NCBI GenBank assembly: GCA_900323505.1 | Contig: OOIN01000002.1 | Location: 2,621,376-2,685,375 of the forward strand | Reading direction: 5' to 3' | Source: Ustilago trichophora | Taxonomy: Eukaryota > Basidiomycota > Ustilaginomycetes > Ustilaginales > Ustilaginaceae | Length of the DNA stretch: 64,000 nt | Shown: positions 11,081 to 20,316 of the stretch, piece after piece | Layout of the letters: each line of letters begins with the position of its first letter | Position numbering within the stretch: the stretch's first letter is position 1 | Translations under genes and position numbers: made by a program | The notes under the pieces: model-generated | What the model was told of the DNA's origin: nothing | Database searches by the model: none | Seen by the model: the letters and a program-made list of their open reading frames with translations, nothing else

Positions 11081-13654
11081 TTGGATCCATGCTACCAGCA
11101 TTCTAGCATTCTGTCTCATCACTACATCACACTCGTTTTCTCCCACTTCCAAGCTTTCAAGACCAACGCCATCGCTTCAACCTCAATCGTGTCGGCTCAT
11201 CTAGTCGCCGTCACTCGAGCGTCTCGCTCTCTCTTCAGCAGCGCAACCGCTCGTGGTATCAGCGCCCCCCTACCACATCACATCGTTCCTGCTCGCAACA
11301 TTCGAGCATTCACGTCTTCAGCCATGGCACAGCCCATTCGACTCAAGAAGCCTGTCGCTTCTGCTTCGGTCTCCTCCTCGACTTTTCCTGGTTCGCCCTC
11401 TAGCATCCACACCGCCTCCGCGACTGCCTCCAGCGATGCCTCCGAAGCTCATACTCAGAACGTCGTCGTGCTCGGTGGATCCTACGGCGGTATGCATGCT
11501 GCCACCGTCCTGGCTCAGAAGCTGCCTCCCACCCATCGTGTCATCCTCATCGAACGCAATTCACATTTCAACCATCTCTACGTCTTCCCCCGCTTCTCTG
11601 TCTCACCGGGACACGAACACAAGGCATTCATTCCATACTCGAGCATCTTCAAGGACGCTCCTGCCCGACCCAAGTCGCATCTCAAGCGTGGTCGTTCCAG
11701 CAGCTCGCAACCCAAAACTTCGAGCCGTCATGCAGCTGCCCCTGCGGCGGCGGCCACCATGACGCGCAGCGCCCTCGAGATGGGTTCGACATCCTCCACT
11801 TCGGATGCCAAGGCTGGCCCATCGCGTAGAGCTGCTGGTTCGGCATCTACACCAAGCTCCATGCCAGACGTGCCCGAGGATTGCCAGGTTTCGACCAGCG
11901 ACGATGATGTCAATTCTTTCCGATCCGAGTCGCCTGCTTCCTCTCGTGGTCGCTCGCAGGACAGTCGCCATTCTTCTCAGCTTTCAGTCTCCACCGAGTC
12001 GAGTACGACCGACTCGGACGAAATCGCCAGCACCGCCGCATCCTCGTATATCGAGTCCGATGTCAAGGTTGCTGGTCCCAAGGGCATCGAGTCGGAGCTT
12101 GCACATACTGCAGAGAAGGCCCGTCAGGAGGAACAGCTCGGCAGGCCCGAGATCCAAGTTACCGAGCTCAGCGAGGCTGTCCAGCACGGTCTCGATCTCG
12201 ATGGTCACAACGAGGCCGATAGCGACGATGAAGTCGCACAGGGCTTCGAGAGCTCTGCGCCACACATTGTGCTGCAGGCTTCCGTAACCGACATCTCACC
12301 CACTCACGTCACTGTTACTCCCACTTCTTCGTCGTCTTCGCACCACCTTTCCCAATTCTCCAAGAAAAAGTCACTCTGGTCCATCGACAGCGTTCAGATT
12401 CCTTACTCACATCTTGTCTACGCTCTGGGCAGCCATCTTCCCGATCCTCTGCGTACAGAGGCGCGATTCAAGGCTGATGGCACGCACTGGATGCGTGAGA
12501 TTCAGGAGCGTGTTAAAGTCTCGGACGAGATTGTTCTTGTCGGTGGCGGTGCGCTTGGTGTTCAGTTTGCCACCGACATTGCATCCGTGCACCCAGGCAA
12601 GAAGGTGACCCTGATCCATTCGAGGAAGCAGCTTTTGCCCAACTTTGACGAACGTGTCCATGACATTGCCTATCATCGACTCAAGCAGCTTGGTGTCAAT
12701 GTTGTGCTTGGCGAGCGACTTGCTCTGACCGAAGGATGCCCGCGGGGGTCGACGGTGAGCAACACCGCCGCCAATGCTGCTTCTGCTGCTGTTCCTACCA
12801 AAGCCGAAGTATGCGTCGCAGGTGACGCCAAGGGAGAAGGTCTCCAGGCACATCAGGAGGGTATGTGCATTGGTAGTGGTCGCAAGCTCGTCCGTACCAC
12901 CGGAGGCAAATCGTTCGAATGTGATCTGTTGCTCCTATGCACCGGTCAGCAGCCCAACTCTTCGCTCATGGCTAAGCTTTCCCCCAGCTCCGTGGACCCA
13001 GGTAGTCGACTGGTGCGGGTTCACCGTTCGCTGCAAGTAGCAGTGCCCGACCCGCGCGATGCAGCCCAGCAGCCATTCGACGCCAAACCTCCTTGTGGCG
13101 ACTGTGATTGTTTCCTCGATAAAAAAGCGCACGGAGCAGAGCTCAATGGCGGCGAAGAGGGACATCTGGCAGACCACCTTGGCGCCCATGCCTCTGGCAA
13201 GTTGAGCAACGTATATGCAATCGGTGATGTAGCTGATGCATTTGGCGCACTCAACGCCGGCTATCAGGCTTGGAACATGGCCGATGTTGCTACGGAGAAC
13301 ATTCTGCGTGATATTCAGGCAAAAACTCCCACGCTTTCCGCCTCGGACTCGCCCCGCTCGCCTTCGACCACCGAGATGCTCGAGTTCCAACCAGCAGTTA
13401 ACATGTTGAAGCTCAGCCTCGGCTTGGGCAAGATGGTCTTCCAAGGTCCTACCATGCCCCTTGACACTCCTGCGGACAAGGTTAAGCCCGAAGAAACTGG
13501 CGAGCTGGATGGAGAAGGAGGAAAAGATTTGGTCGTAAACGGTAGGATTCCAGGCAAGCCAGAAATTACCATCAAAGACGATCCCAACGATCTAGGCGTA
13601 GAGGGTGTCTGGTCGTTTATGGCTAATGCTGACACCAGCGATATGTTCAAGTAA
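11081..13654 (+). CDS. AIF/FSP1-like FAD-dependent oxidoreductase with long insert
   Basis: Up to 857 residues, one exon. A two-dinucleotide-binding-domain flavoprotein: FAD site VVVLGGSYGGMHA (~127), YALGSHLPD, NAD(P)H site EIVLVGGGALGVQ (~484) and C-terminal FAD motif VYAIGDVADAFG (~712). It resembles the apoptosis-inducing-factor-like/FSP1 group of NAD(P)H:quinone oxidoreductases. Family members are about 370-420 residues; here a Ser/Asp-rich disordered insert (~195-410) splits the FAD domain, and there is another insert near the end. The start is ambiguous. From 11081 the N-terminus looks like a mitochondrial presequence (RNIRAFTSSA just before a second Met). From the ATG at 11324 (MAQPIRL) the protein would be cytosolic, 776 residues. 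Dual targeting by alternative starts is possible but inferred. Confidence 0.8.
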   Translation: MDPCYQHSSILSHHYITLVFSHFQAFKTNAIASTSIVSAHLVAVTRASRSLFSSATARGISAPLPHHIVPARNIRAFTSSAMAQPIRLKKPVASASVSSSTFPGSPSSIHTASATASSDASEAHTQNVVVLGGSYGGMHAATVLAQKLPPTHRVILIERNSHFNHLYVFPRFSVSPGHEHKAFIPYSSIFKDAPARPKSHLKRGRSSSSQPKTSSRHAAAPAAAATMTRSALEMGSTSSTSDAKAGPSRRAAGSASTPSSMPDVPEDCQVSTSDDDVNSFRSESPASSRGRSQDSRHSSQLSVSTESSTTDSDEIASTAASSYIESDVKVAGPKGIESELAHTAEKARQEEQLGRPEIQVTELSEAVQHGLDLDGHNEADSDDEVAQGFESSAPHIVLQASVTDISPTHVTVTPTSSSSSHHLSQFSKKKSLWSIDSVQIPYSHLVYALGSHLPDPLRTEARFKADGTHWMREIQERVKVSDEIVLVGGGALGVQFATDIASVHPGKKVTLIHSRKQLLPNFDERVHDIAYHRLKQLGVNVVLGERLALTEGCPRGSTVSNTAANAASAAVPTKAEVCVAGDAKGEGLQAHQEGMCIGSGRKLVRTTGGKSFECDLLLLCTGQQPNSSLMAKLSPSSVDPGSRLVRVHRSLQVAVPDPRDAAQQPFDAKPPCGDCDCFLDKKAHGAELNGGEEGHLADHLGAHASGKLSNVYAIGDVADAFGALNAGYQAWNMADVATENILRDIQAKTPTLSASDSPRSPSTTEMLEFQPAVNMLKLSLGLGKMVFQGPTMPLDTPADKVKPEETGELDGEGGKDLVVNGRIPGKPEITIKDDPNDLGVEGVWSFMANADTSDMFK

Positions 13655-14017
13655 TCCACCCTCTCCTCTCTAGCACGAGTTGGATCATTTCTGATTCTTG
13701 TTTTATCTTGCAATGCATATTGGGTTCTATAGCAGCATCACAAAGTCTGAACAGTTGGCAAGATTGGAATCTTGAATTGACTACCGTGTTACATCTATGC
13801 CACCGAGGTTTATCCCCATAACTTTGCAACAGAAAGCATCCCATTCACACGATCCTTCACCGTCAATTTCTACTCATAACTAGCGCAGACACATCGCTTT
13901 GGAAACAAACAAAGTTGTAGCAATTAATAAATAAACTGCGGTATGCAAAAAAGGCAACTGGGAACGAGGTACAAGACCATCTATAGTATACGTATATGGT
14001 ACAGTGCAATGTGAAAA
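13655..14017. other. Convergent 3' intergenic region
   Basis: A 363-bp AT-rich stretch between convergent stops, with AATAAATAAA near 13925-13935 that could serve as a polyadenylation signal. No gene was seen. Confidence 0.45.
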
Positions 14018-17000
14018 TCAAGTCTGAGTATTGGCCGTGACAGTGGCCGTGGCCGTAGCGGCATCTAGCGCACTCGCGATATCGGCCAAGCTCCAAGAGT
14101 ATCGGAGTCTACTACTTGGATCGCGCAGCCCGCTAGCGCTGATGGGCTTGATACCACCCGCTCGCGCCACTGACTCGGCTTTGAGCGGTATGGCAGCGAC
14201 GCATGGGGTGCAATCTCCATCCTCGCACCCATCTTCTGCGTCTGTATTGCCAGATCCGGAAAAAGGCGAGCGAAGGTATTTGGAACTGGCATCAGTGGCC
14301 GAATAAGAAACGGTCGATGGTAGAGGGTTAAAGTCGTTCGCCCTGTGTTTGCCCCAACGTGGCTTGAGCGGTGCCGAGATCTTTTGCTTCTTGATCATGT
14401 CTAGCTCCAAAGACAGCATGAGGAGGTGGGAGGAATTGCTGAGGAGACGGAAGCGGAAAGCTTGTGGTGCGCCTGCGTTGCCACATGTCGGACTGGATGC
14501 GCTGCGACCACGACCACCCATGGGACCGGATTGGGGGGACGACGCGGAATCGTCTTCACCGCCATCGGATGCATCGTCCAGGATCTGACCTGCACGAGGT
14601 GGATAGGACGGTCCACGACGCAATCCTTCCAGCCCTCCCAAAAGCAAAGGTTGAGCCTTTGAGGATCTTTGACCGACGGAAGAGTTGACGACTTTGACCG
14701 CACCTCGTCGGCCTCGTGAGCCGCGCGGCGGTGAAGGGTCGTCTTCGCTTTGGTCTTGGCTTTCTGCCTCGCCTTCACGTGCTGCGGCTGCGGCTGCTGC
14801 ATAGGTCAGATCTGGGGACGATCGAACGCTACGAATGGGTGTAGAGACAGAGACATGCGAGCCTTCTCGCCGACTGCTTCGGCGTGTGCGAGAAATCGAC
14901 TGAAGTGAGGACGTGATAGGTACAGCAGACACGCCACCGCCAAACAATCCTACAGCACATTGGCGCGTGGATCGACGCGGCGAGGAATCGCGTCCACGAC
15001 GGCCTCGGTTTCTGCGTGCTTGGCTGGGTGAGGGCGTCACGTCGCCTTCAGAGTCGGACCCTTCTGCGTTCTCATCTTCCTCGTCGATTGCAAAGGCAGA
15101 GTAGCCCTGTGGTACTAGTGCATCCACCTTGGGTCGCAGCGATCGTGGGCCAGAAGACCTTCGACGATGTCTGCGCCGGACCACTCGGAATCCATCTGCG
15201 TCTACCGAGGACTTCTCCCTCCCTTCGCTTTCGCCTTGCCGGGGTGGAGACGGGACGCTGCTGTCTGTCTCATCTGCGCTCGACGCCGCTGACGACGAAG
15301 TACTTTTACCGAATGTGGGCGAAGTAGGCGCAGAAGCTGTGTCTGTCGGCGCTGGCCCGTCGGAAAATGGATCGTGTCGATCGAGGCGCGATCTTGACTC
15401 AGTTGCGACGCTCGGCTTGGGGATCTGGACGGTGAGCGGCTCAGAGGGCGCACTTCTCGAAGCAAGCGATCGCGTCGCGCGCCTGCTGTTGCGCGCACAC
15501 GAGGACTGCGCCTTTTCGTCATCGGTCGGCTCTAGCTCGATGGGCTGTCCAAGCTTCTTCAGCGACAAAGACGCGCCGACCTCATCTGACCTGCCTCGTT
15601 GAACAGAGTGGCGCGAGGCATCCCGACGAGGGTCGTCAGAAGCTGTACCTCTGTGACGCACATCTGCGGGCCTGCTTCGACTTCGACTGCGGAAGGTCTG
15701 GAGCTGAACCACGGATGACAACTCAGTGTCAGGGTCGATGGGCTGACCGAGACCCGAAACGTAGGCAGAAGGATCGCGGTCGGCTTCGAGCGGTGAGGCT
15801 ACACCTCTGCCACGGCGCGGCGCGCCCATGACATTGTGAGGGTGCTGCCCTTTATCAGACGTGCTGATACTGTCGTTGCTGCTCTGACGAGAACCAAGCA
15901 GAGAAGCTGGTGGCGATGGGCTCGGCGATGGCGATGGCGGGCGACCAGTCTTGAGAGCGACGTTTCGTTGCGCCTGCAGAATCTTCTCATCTGATGGACT
16001 TTGCGTCGAACTTGCCAGCCGGTAGATCTGGGCAAAGTCATTTTCGGTGGTTGCTGAAGATCCACGGTCTGCGTTGTGGCCGTCGACTCCTTCAGCTTGC
16101 GCCTTGGAAGACGAAGCAAGCGACTCGCGTGCCTGCCTTGCTGCTAGACCGGGCAAGAGAATTAGATTTGGCAAGCGCGCCAAATTACGCCAGCTAGCGG
16201 ACAGAAGACCAGGGCTATTCGTGTCGGCGTCCTTGGCATCGACTTCGGGCTCATTCTGATCCTCGGAGCCGGAAGAGATCTGGCGTACTCTTGGCGCTGC
16301 ACTTGTGTCTTGGGTGCGCGACCAAATGCGCAATTGACTCTGGAGGCTAGCCAGACGGGCTTGATAGCTGCTTGCCGTAGGTGAGGGCGGAGAAGCGCTG
16401 ATGGCAGTGGCGTGACTTCGGTTGACAGCGCCTTCGAGGCTGGACCTGGACGGCTGCTCATCGTCACTCTCCGGCTCGCTCTCAAAGTCGCCGATGATCC
16501 ATGAAGACTTTTTGCTCTGCTTTGGGGAGGTTCTACGCTTTCCCTTTGCCAAAGAAAGTTGGGCGGTGATAGCCTCCTCGGGAAAGAACTCGACCTTGTC
16601 AACCTGAATCATATCCTCGACGCTAGCTGCAGCGTGACCAAGAAGCGGATCTGACTCGGAGGTGACAGGAATGGCGACGATGGGCTTGAGTGCAGTGAAG
16701 CCAGGAGGGCTTCGCTGAACAAGCGAGGTAGAAGGTGTTGATGCGGCGGGAGATGGATCGTCGCTGCCATCGGTGGAGGAGGGGACGTGGCCCTGGCTTG
16801 AGGCAACACTTACAGAAGAATCTGGGACGCCACTGTTTCGACCATTGGAACGACTTCTACGTTCTCTAATAGGGATGGCGGGAGTGTCGGTGGCTCTTGG
16901 TACGTAGTTGAGATCACAGCTGCTGGTGCAGCTGGAAGGCGAGGAAGACTGTTCAAAATCAGAAGCATCTTCATCGGCAAGGCGCGTTGAGCGGTTGGCT

Positions 17001-18205
17001 GAGCGACCGCGTCCGACACTCGTAGGCTTTGAACCAGTTTCCTCTACAGGCGACGAAGCGTCCAGCCCAGCGGGACGCCCTTGAAGAAGGATGCGCATTC
17101 CACGACTGCGCTCGCGCTCGATGCTGGACCAACGGCGAGATCGACGGCGATGCTGAGCAATCTTGCCAGCGTGGGCGCCTAGATGTTCAGAGGGGGACAG
17201 CGGTGGCGAGTCATCTTCATCCGAGGGGAAGAGAGCTTGCTCTTTGGGGACCGAGAGTCGACGGCTTGAAAGCTGTGCGCTCATGCCAGAATTGTGCATC
17301 GAGCTTGGCAAAGTCTTGGTTCGGGATGCTCTGCGAGACGCTAAATCGTTGTTGAGATCGTCTTCGCTGACATCATCACCTTCGCCCCCACTGCCGCTGG
17401 CGCTGGCGCCACTGAGGACGGTGGCACTGGCGCCCCTTCGATCCCACCTTCGACTGGGGCTGACGTTTGCACTGCGACCACGACTTGCTTTGTACAAGGA
17501 AGGAAGGACCGCTGAGGTGGCAGCAGCTGAAGTCTTGTTGGGCGCTGAAAGGGATGCAGAGACTGCAACAGGCTGTCCGAGGAGGGAGACGAATTGAGAA
17601 GCCGAGCCGGTGGTGGGTGAAGGAGTCAAGGAGGAATGTAAGGGGCTGGGCGCAACGGAGCGGGAAGTGACATCGCGAGCTTTTCTTGATCGACGGTCAC
17701 GTTCGGTGGGCCGTGGTGATGAGAATGACGTCGGTAGCGCACTTGATGATCTGATTTCATGTGATGGTGGGGATGGTGGTATGGAAAGTGTAATAGATTC
17801 AGGGTGAGGCTGAAATCTATCTGATGGAAGACCTTTGAGGCTTATGTGTGTGGGATTTGCGCTTGAATCTGCGAATGTAGGTTGAGTTGATGCGGGCGAT
17901 GATGCAGACTGCACTGAAAGACGGTCCATGGCTCCCGCCAAGTCGATGTGTTGGTTGAAGGGCGAGGTTGGAACATTGTCGTCGCTTGCTCTGCGTTTGC
18001 CTTTTGCAGCGTATGAGGAGCTGACGTACTTTTTGCTCTCGGGAGAGTGTGGAGGAGAGAAGGATGGTGATGATGGTAAAGAAGCGCCAGCTTGATCATG
18101 GGTAGTAGCACTTGGTAGGGAGACGGGCGTTGTACATGCTTCAATGACAGTGCCGGAAGAGGATGAGGACGCCTCGGAATGAGGGGTGGAGCAGCCGGAT
18201 GACAT
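14018..18205 (-). CDS. Large disordered protein of unknown function
   Basis: A 1395-residue single-exon frame starting at the ATG at 18205 (MSSGCSTP). It is not recognised. The composition is dominated by Ser, Pro, Arg, Asp and Glu, with many SP/TP and RRxS sites, so most of it should be disordered and heavily phosphorylated. Notable segments are a basic block DGFRVVRRRHRRRSS (~residue 1010), an alanine run (~1130), and near the C-terminus a compact hydrophobic motif (LLSNSSHLLMLSLELDMI, then KISAPLKPRWGKHR, ~1260-1300) that is the only part resembling a conserved fold. The final ~60 residues contain a small Cys cluster (CEDGDCTPC). Scaffold or regulatory roles are plausible but nothing here proves them. 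The open frame and consistent codon use make it a real gene. Confidence 0.75.
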   Translation of the reverse strand: MSSGCSTPHSEASSSSSGTVIEACTTPVSLPSATTHDQAGASLPSSPSFSPPHSPESKKYVSSSYAAKGKRRASDDNVPTSPFNQHIDLAGAMDRLSVQSASSPASTQPTFADSSANPTHISLKGLPSDRFQPHPESITLSIPPSPPSHEIRSSSALPTSFSSPRPTERDRRSRKARDVTSRSVAPSPLHSSLTPSPTTGSASQFVSLLGQPVAVSASLSAPNKTSAAATSAVLPSLYKASRGRSANVSPSRRWDRRGASATVLSGASASGSGGEGDDVSEDDLNNDLASRRASRTKTLPSSMHNSGMSAQLSSRRLSVPKEQALFPSDEDDSPPLSPSEHLGAHAGKIAQHRRRSRRWSSIERERSRGMRILLQGRPAGLDASSPVEETGSKPTSVGRGRSANRSTRLADEDASDFEQSSSPSSCTSSCDLNYVPRATDTPAIPIRERRSRSNGRNSGVPDSSVSVASSQGHVPSSTDGSDDPSPAASTPSTSLVQRSPPGFTALKPIVAIPVTSESDPLLGHAAASVEDMIQVDKVEFFPEEAITAQLSLAKGKRRTSPKQSKKSSWIIGDFESEPESDDEQPSRSSLEGAVNRSHATAISASPPSPTASSYQARLASLQSQLRIWSRTQDTSAAPRVRQISSGSEDQNEPEVDAKDADTNSPGLLSASWRNLARLPNLILLPGLAARQARESLASSSKAQAEGVDGHNADRGSSATTENDFAQIYRLASSTQSPSDEKILQAQRNVALKTGRPPSPSPSPSPPASLLGSRQSSNDSISTSDKGQHPHNVMGAPRRGRGVASPLEADRDPSAYVSGLGQPIDPDTELSSVVQLQTFRSRSRSRPADVRHRGTASDDPRRDASRHSVQRGRSDEVGASLSLKKLGQPIELEPTDDEKAQSSCARNSRRATRSLASRSAPSEPLTVQIPKPSVATESRSRLDRHDPFSDGPAPTDTASAPTSPTFGKSTSSSAASSADETDSSVPSPPRQGESEGREKSSVDADGFRVVRRRHRRRSSGPRSLRPKVDALVPQGYSAFAIDEEDENAEGSDSEGDVTPSPSQARRNRGRRGRDSSPRRSTRQCAVGLFGGGVSAVPITSSLQSISRTRRSSRREGSHVSVSTPIRSVRSSPDLTYAAAAAAAREGEAESQDQSEDDPSPPRGSRGRRGAVKVVNSSVGQRSSKAQPLLLGGLEGLRRGPSYPPRAGQILDDASDGGEDDSASSPQSGPMGGRGRSASSPTCGNAGAPQAFRFRLLSNSSHLLMLSLELDMIKKQKISAPLKPRWGKHRANDFNPLPSTVSYSATDASSKYLRSPFSGSGNTDAEDGCEDGDCTPCVAAIPLKAESVARAGGIKPISASGLRDPSSRLRYSWSLADIASALDAATATATVTANTQT

Positions 18206-20316
18206 GTTGATGACAGCAACTAAAGCGACTGAAGCGTGCAGATGGAGAGGTGCTCGACGCCAGTTGGGGTCAAGGCGGAGAAAGGGAGACGCATGGATTC
18301 ACCATCCAAGTGTGCCTGGTCGCAGCTGAAGGGAGTAGTTGCGGGTGTGCGATGTGGTGAAAGCCTAAGAGGGATCAGGAACTGCGAGAAATCAGAATCA
18401 GAGGGTACAGAAAGTGTTGAAGCGATGTTCGGCGTGGCAGGAGATGACTGAGTCGGACCTGAGGGACAGTTGGCAGCCAGTATCGGCAAGTGAGAGTGAT
18501 GGTGCCGATGGATGATGGGCTCACTCGAATATGTATGAGAAAGAGGTATCAGCCGGACCGAGATGGAGCCGAAGAGGTCTGGTCTTGCGATGCGATGCAG
18601 GTGTGCAAAGAGAGTTGAGTATGAAAGGGCGTCTTGAACCTTAATGCTCTGCAGAGTGGTTCAGACAAGTGGCGTAGAGTGGCAGGAATAATGGCGCGTC
18701 GCGAATCGTGCGTAAGTATGTGATGTCGATGTGGTGATTGAGGGGATTGTAAAGAGAAAGAGAGAGAGAGAGAGAGAGCGTGTGTGTTTGTGCGTGTGCG
18801 TGTATGTGTCCGTGTGTGAGAGAAGGGAAGAATGTGACGATGAAAGGAGAGACAGTGTTTTGGTGCGATGAGGTCTGTGTAACAGAAGGTGATGATGTAC
18901 TGTACTGTACTGTACTGTACTGTAGTTGACTGGTGTAGTGGGCGTTGCAGTGAAACAGCCGTGCGAGCTAACCGTGGGTTCAGAGAGCTCAGTTGGTTGC
19001 TGCGAGCACAGCCGCTAGTCGGCGAGGTGACCCTAAAGAACGCGGACTACGCTAACTGCTTGTGCTGTATGCTTGGTTGTGATGCAGCTTCGAATTAGAC
19101 TTTGTCGATTTTCAAGCCCGAGTGCCTGGCTGCCTCTCTCAAATCAGAATTGGGTTGTTGCAAATTTCCAATCATCAACCGAGCGTGGCGAAAATTGCTT
19201 TTTGGACACACACTCTCTCTCTTTCTCGTACATCATACAATTTATACTACTGGTACGATTGGTATGCAACTCTCAATGACTCCGGTTTGCCGGCATTCGC
19301 GGAGGGCAACTCTTCATACCGCTACTTTAAATGCCATTTAGACACCTGATTCAAGCTCATCTTGTTCATGATAAGCCAGTCACACGTACTGGCAGCTCCA
19401 ACAGCGTCTGTGTGTGTTTCAGGGTCGTCACAAGGGTCCCTCTCTCTGCACAGACATCAAGCTTTTTCTACTGAAAGCTTCCTGTCTACTGATGTACAGT
19501 ATTGCCGGGCTTCTATGCTTGGTCACCGCTCATTCTTGGCGCAACCGAGTTAGCCACTAACCCCCGTCCAAAAAAAAAAGAAAAAAAAAAATTTCCTTCC
19601 TTTCCATTTACCGAAAAAGCCTAATCGATTTTGAAAAGCGGGAGAAAAAGGCTCAGCCATCAAAAGAAATTGGTGCTGCAGGCTGCCATTCAGTCTCCGC
19701 TCTCGCTACCACGCTTCTTGTGTGTCTTTGATGATGCACACGCTTCTGCACCATCAGAGAGACCGTACTCTTCCAACTAGCATTGGCAGTCCTTTTGAGT
19801 GTTCAGAACAGACACGCTCCTCCCTGCAATACCGTATCATGCTCATTGCTCCTGCCAGACCGAATCCTTGCTAGCTCGTCTTCTGTCTCTTGCATCTCAG
19901 CCTCTCCATTGGGCTCTTGGGCGACTTCATCTGTTCGTTGGTGGGCATTGGTCGGCTCTTCTCACGCCAAGGCTCATTATCCAAGCCACGTCGAGTCCCC
20001 ACCAGATTGTACTGTTCATCTCAACTCGTCAGAAAGGGTGAGAGCCACATTGCTCGTCCCGCTCACTTCGTCCCTTCCTGTTCCACTCAGCATCTTTCTT
20101 CCCCAACCACCATCTCCTCCTTCACACGTTCTGCCTTTGCGCTCGACCAAATGTGAAATGCTCAGTCGGGATACAGCTAAAAGTGCTTGCAAGAACAGTC
20201 AGGTACGTGTCATTGCAAATATGTTTTGCATTGGTAATATCGGTAATAATGCAGCACCATACGATAAAGCATTCACGGTCGAGCAGGTCCAAGGTTCTAT
20301 CTTCTAGAGATCACCT
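18206..20316. other. Intergenic region with microsatellites
   Basis: This stretch of 2.1 kb is upstream of the 1395-residue gene and downstream of the MFS gene. It has a (GA)n run at ~18758-18778 followed by GT-rich repeats, a (TGTAC)n tract at 18898-18924, an A-rich run at ~19570-19590, and a pyrimidine-rich stretch at ~20040-20150. Short open frames occur on the plus strand (for example 19783-20307) but lack any recognisable domain or typical codon use. I see no supported gene. Confidence 0.4.
18898..18924. repeat. (TGTAC)n microsatellite
   Basis: About five tandem TGTAC units. The same motif occurs as two or three units at 10889-10902 and 27731-27745, always outside coding sequence. Confidence 0.8.

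Noticed and set aside
19783..20307. 174-codon plus-strand frame upstream of the MFS gene stop
   Set aside because: Pyrimidine-rich leader-like composition, overlapping frames of similar length, and no domain.
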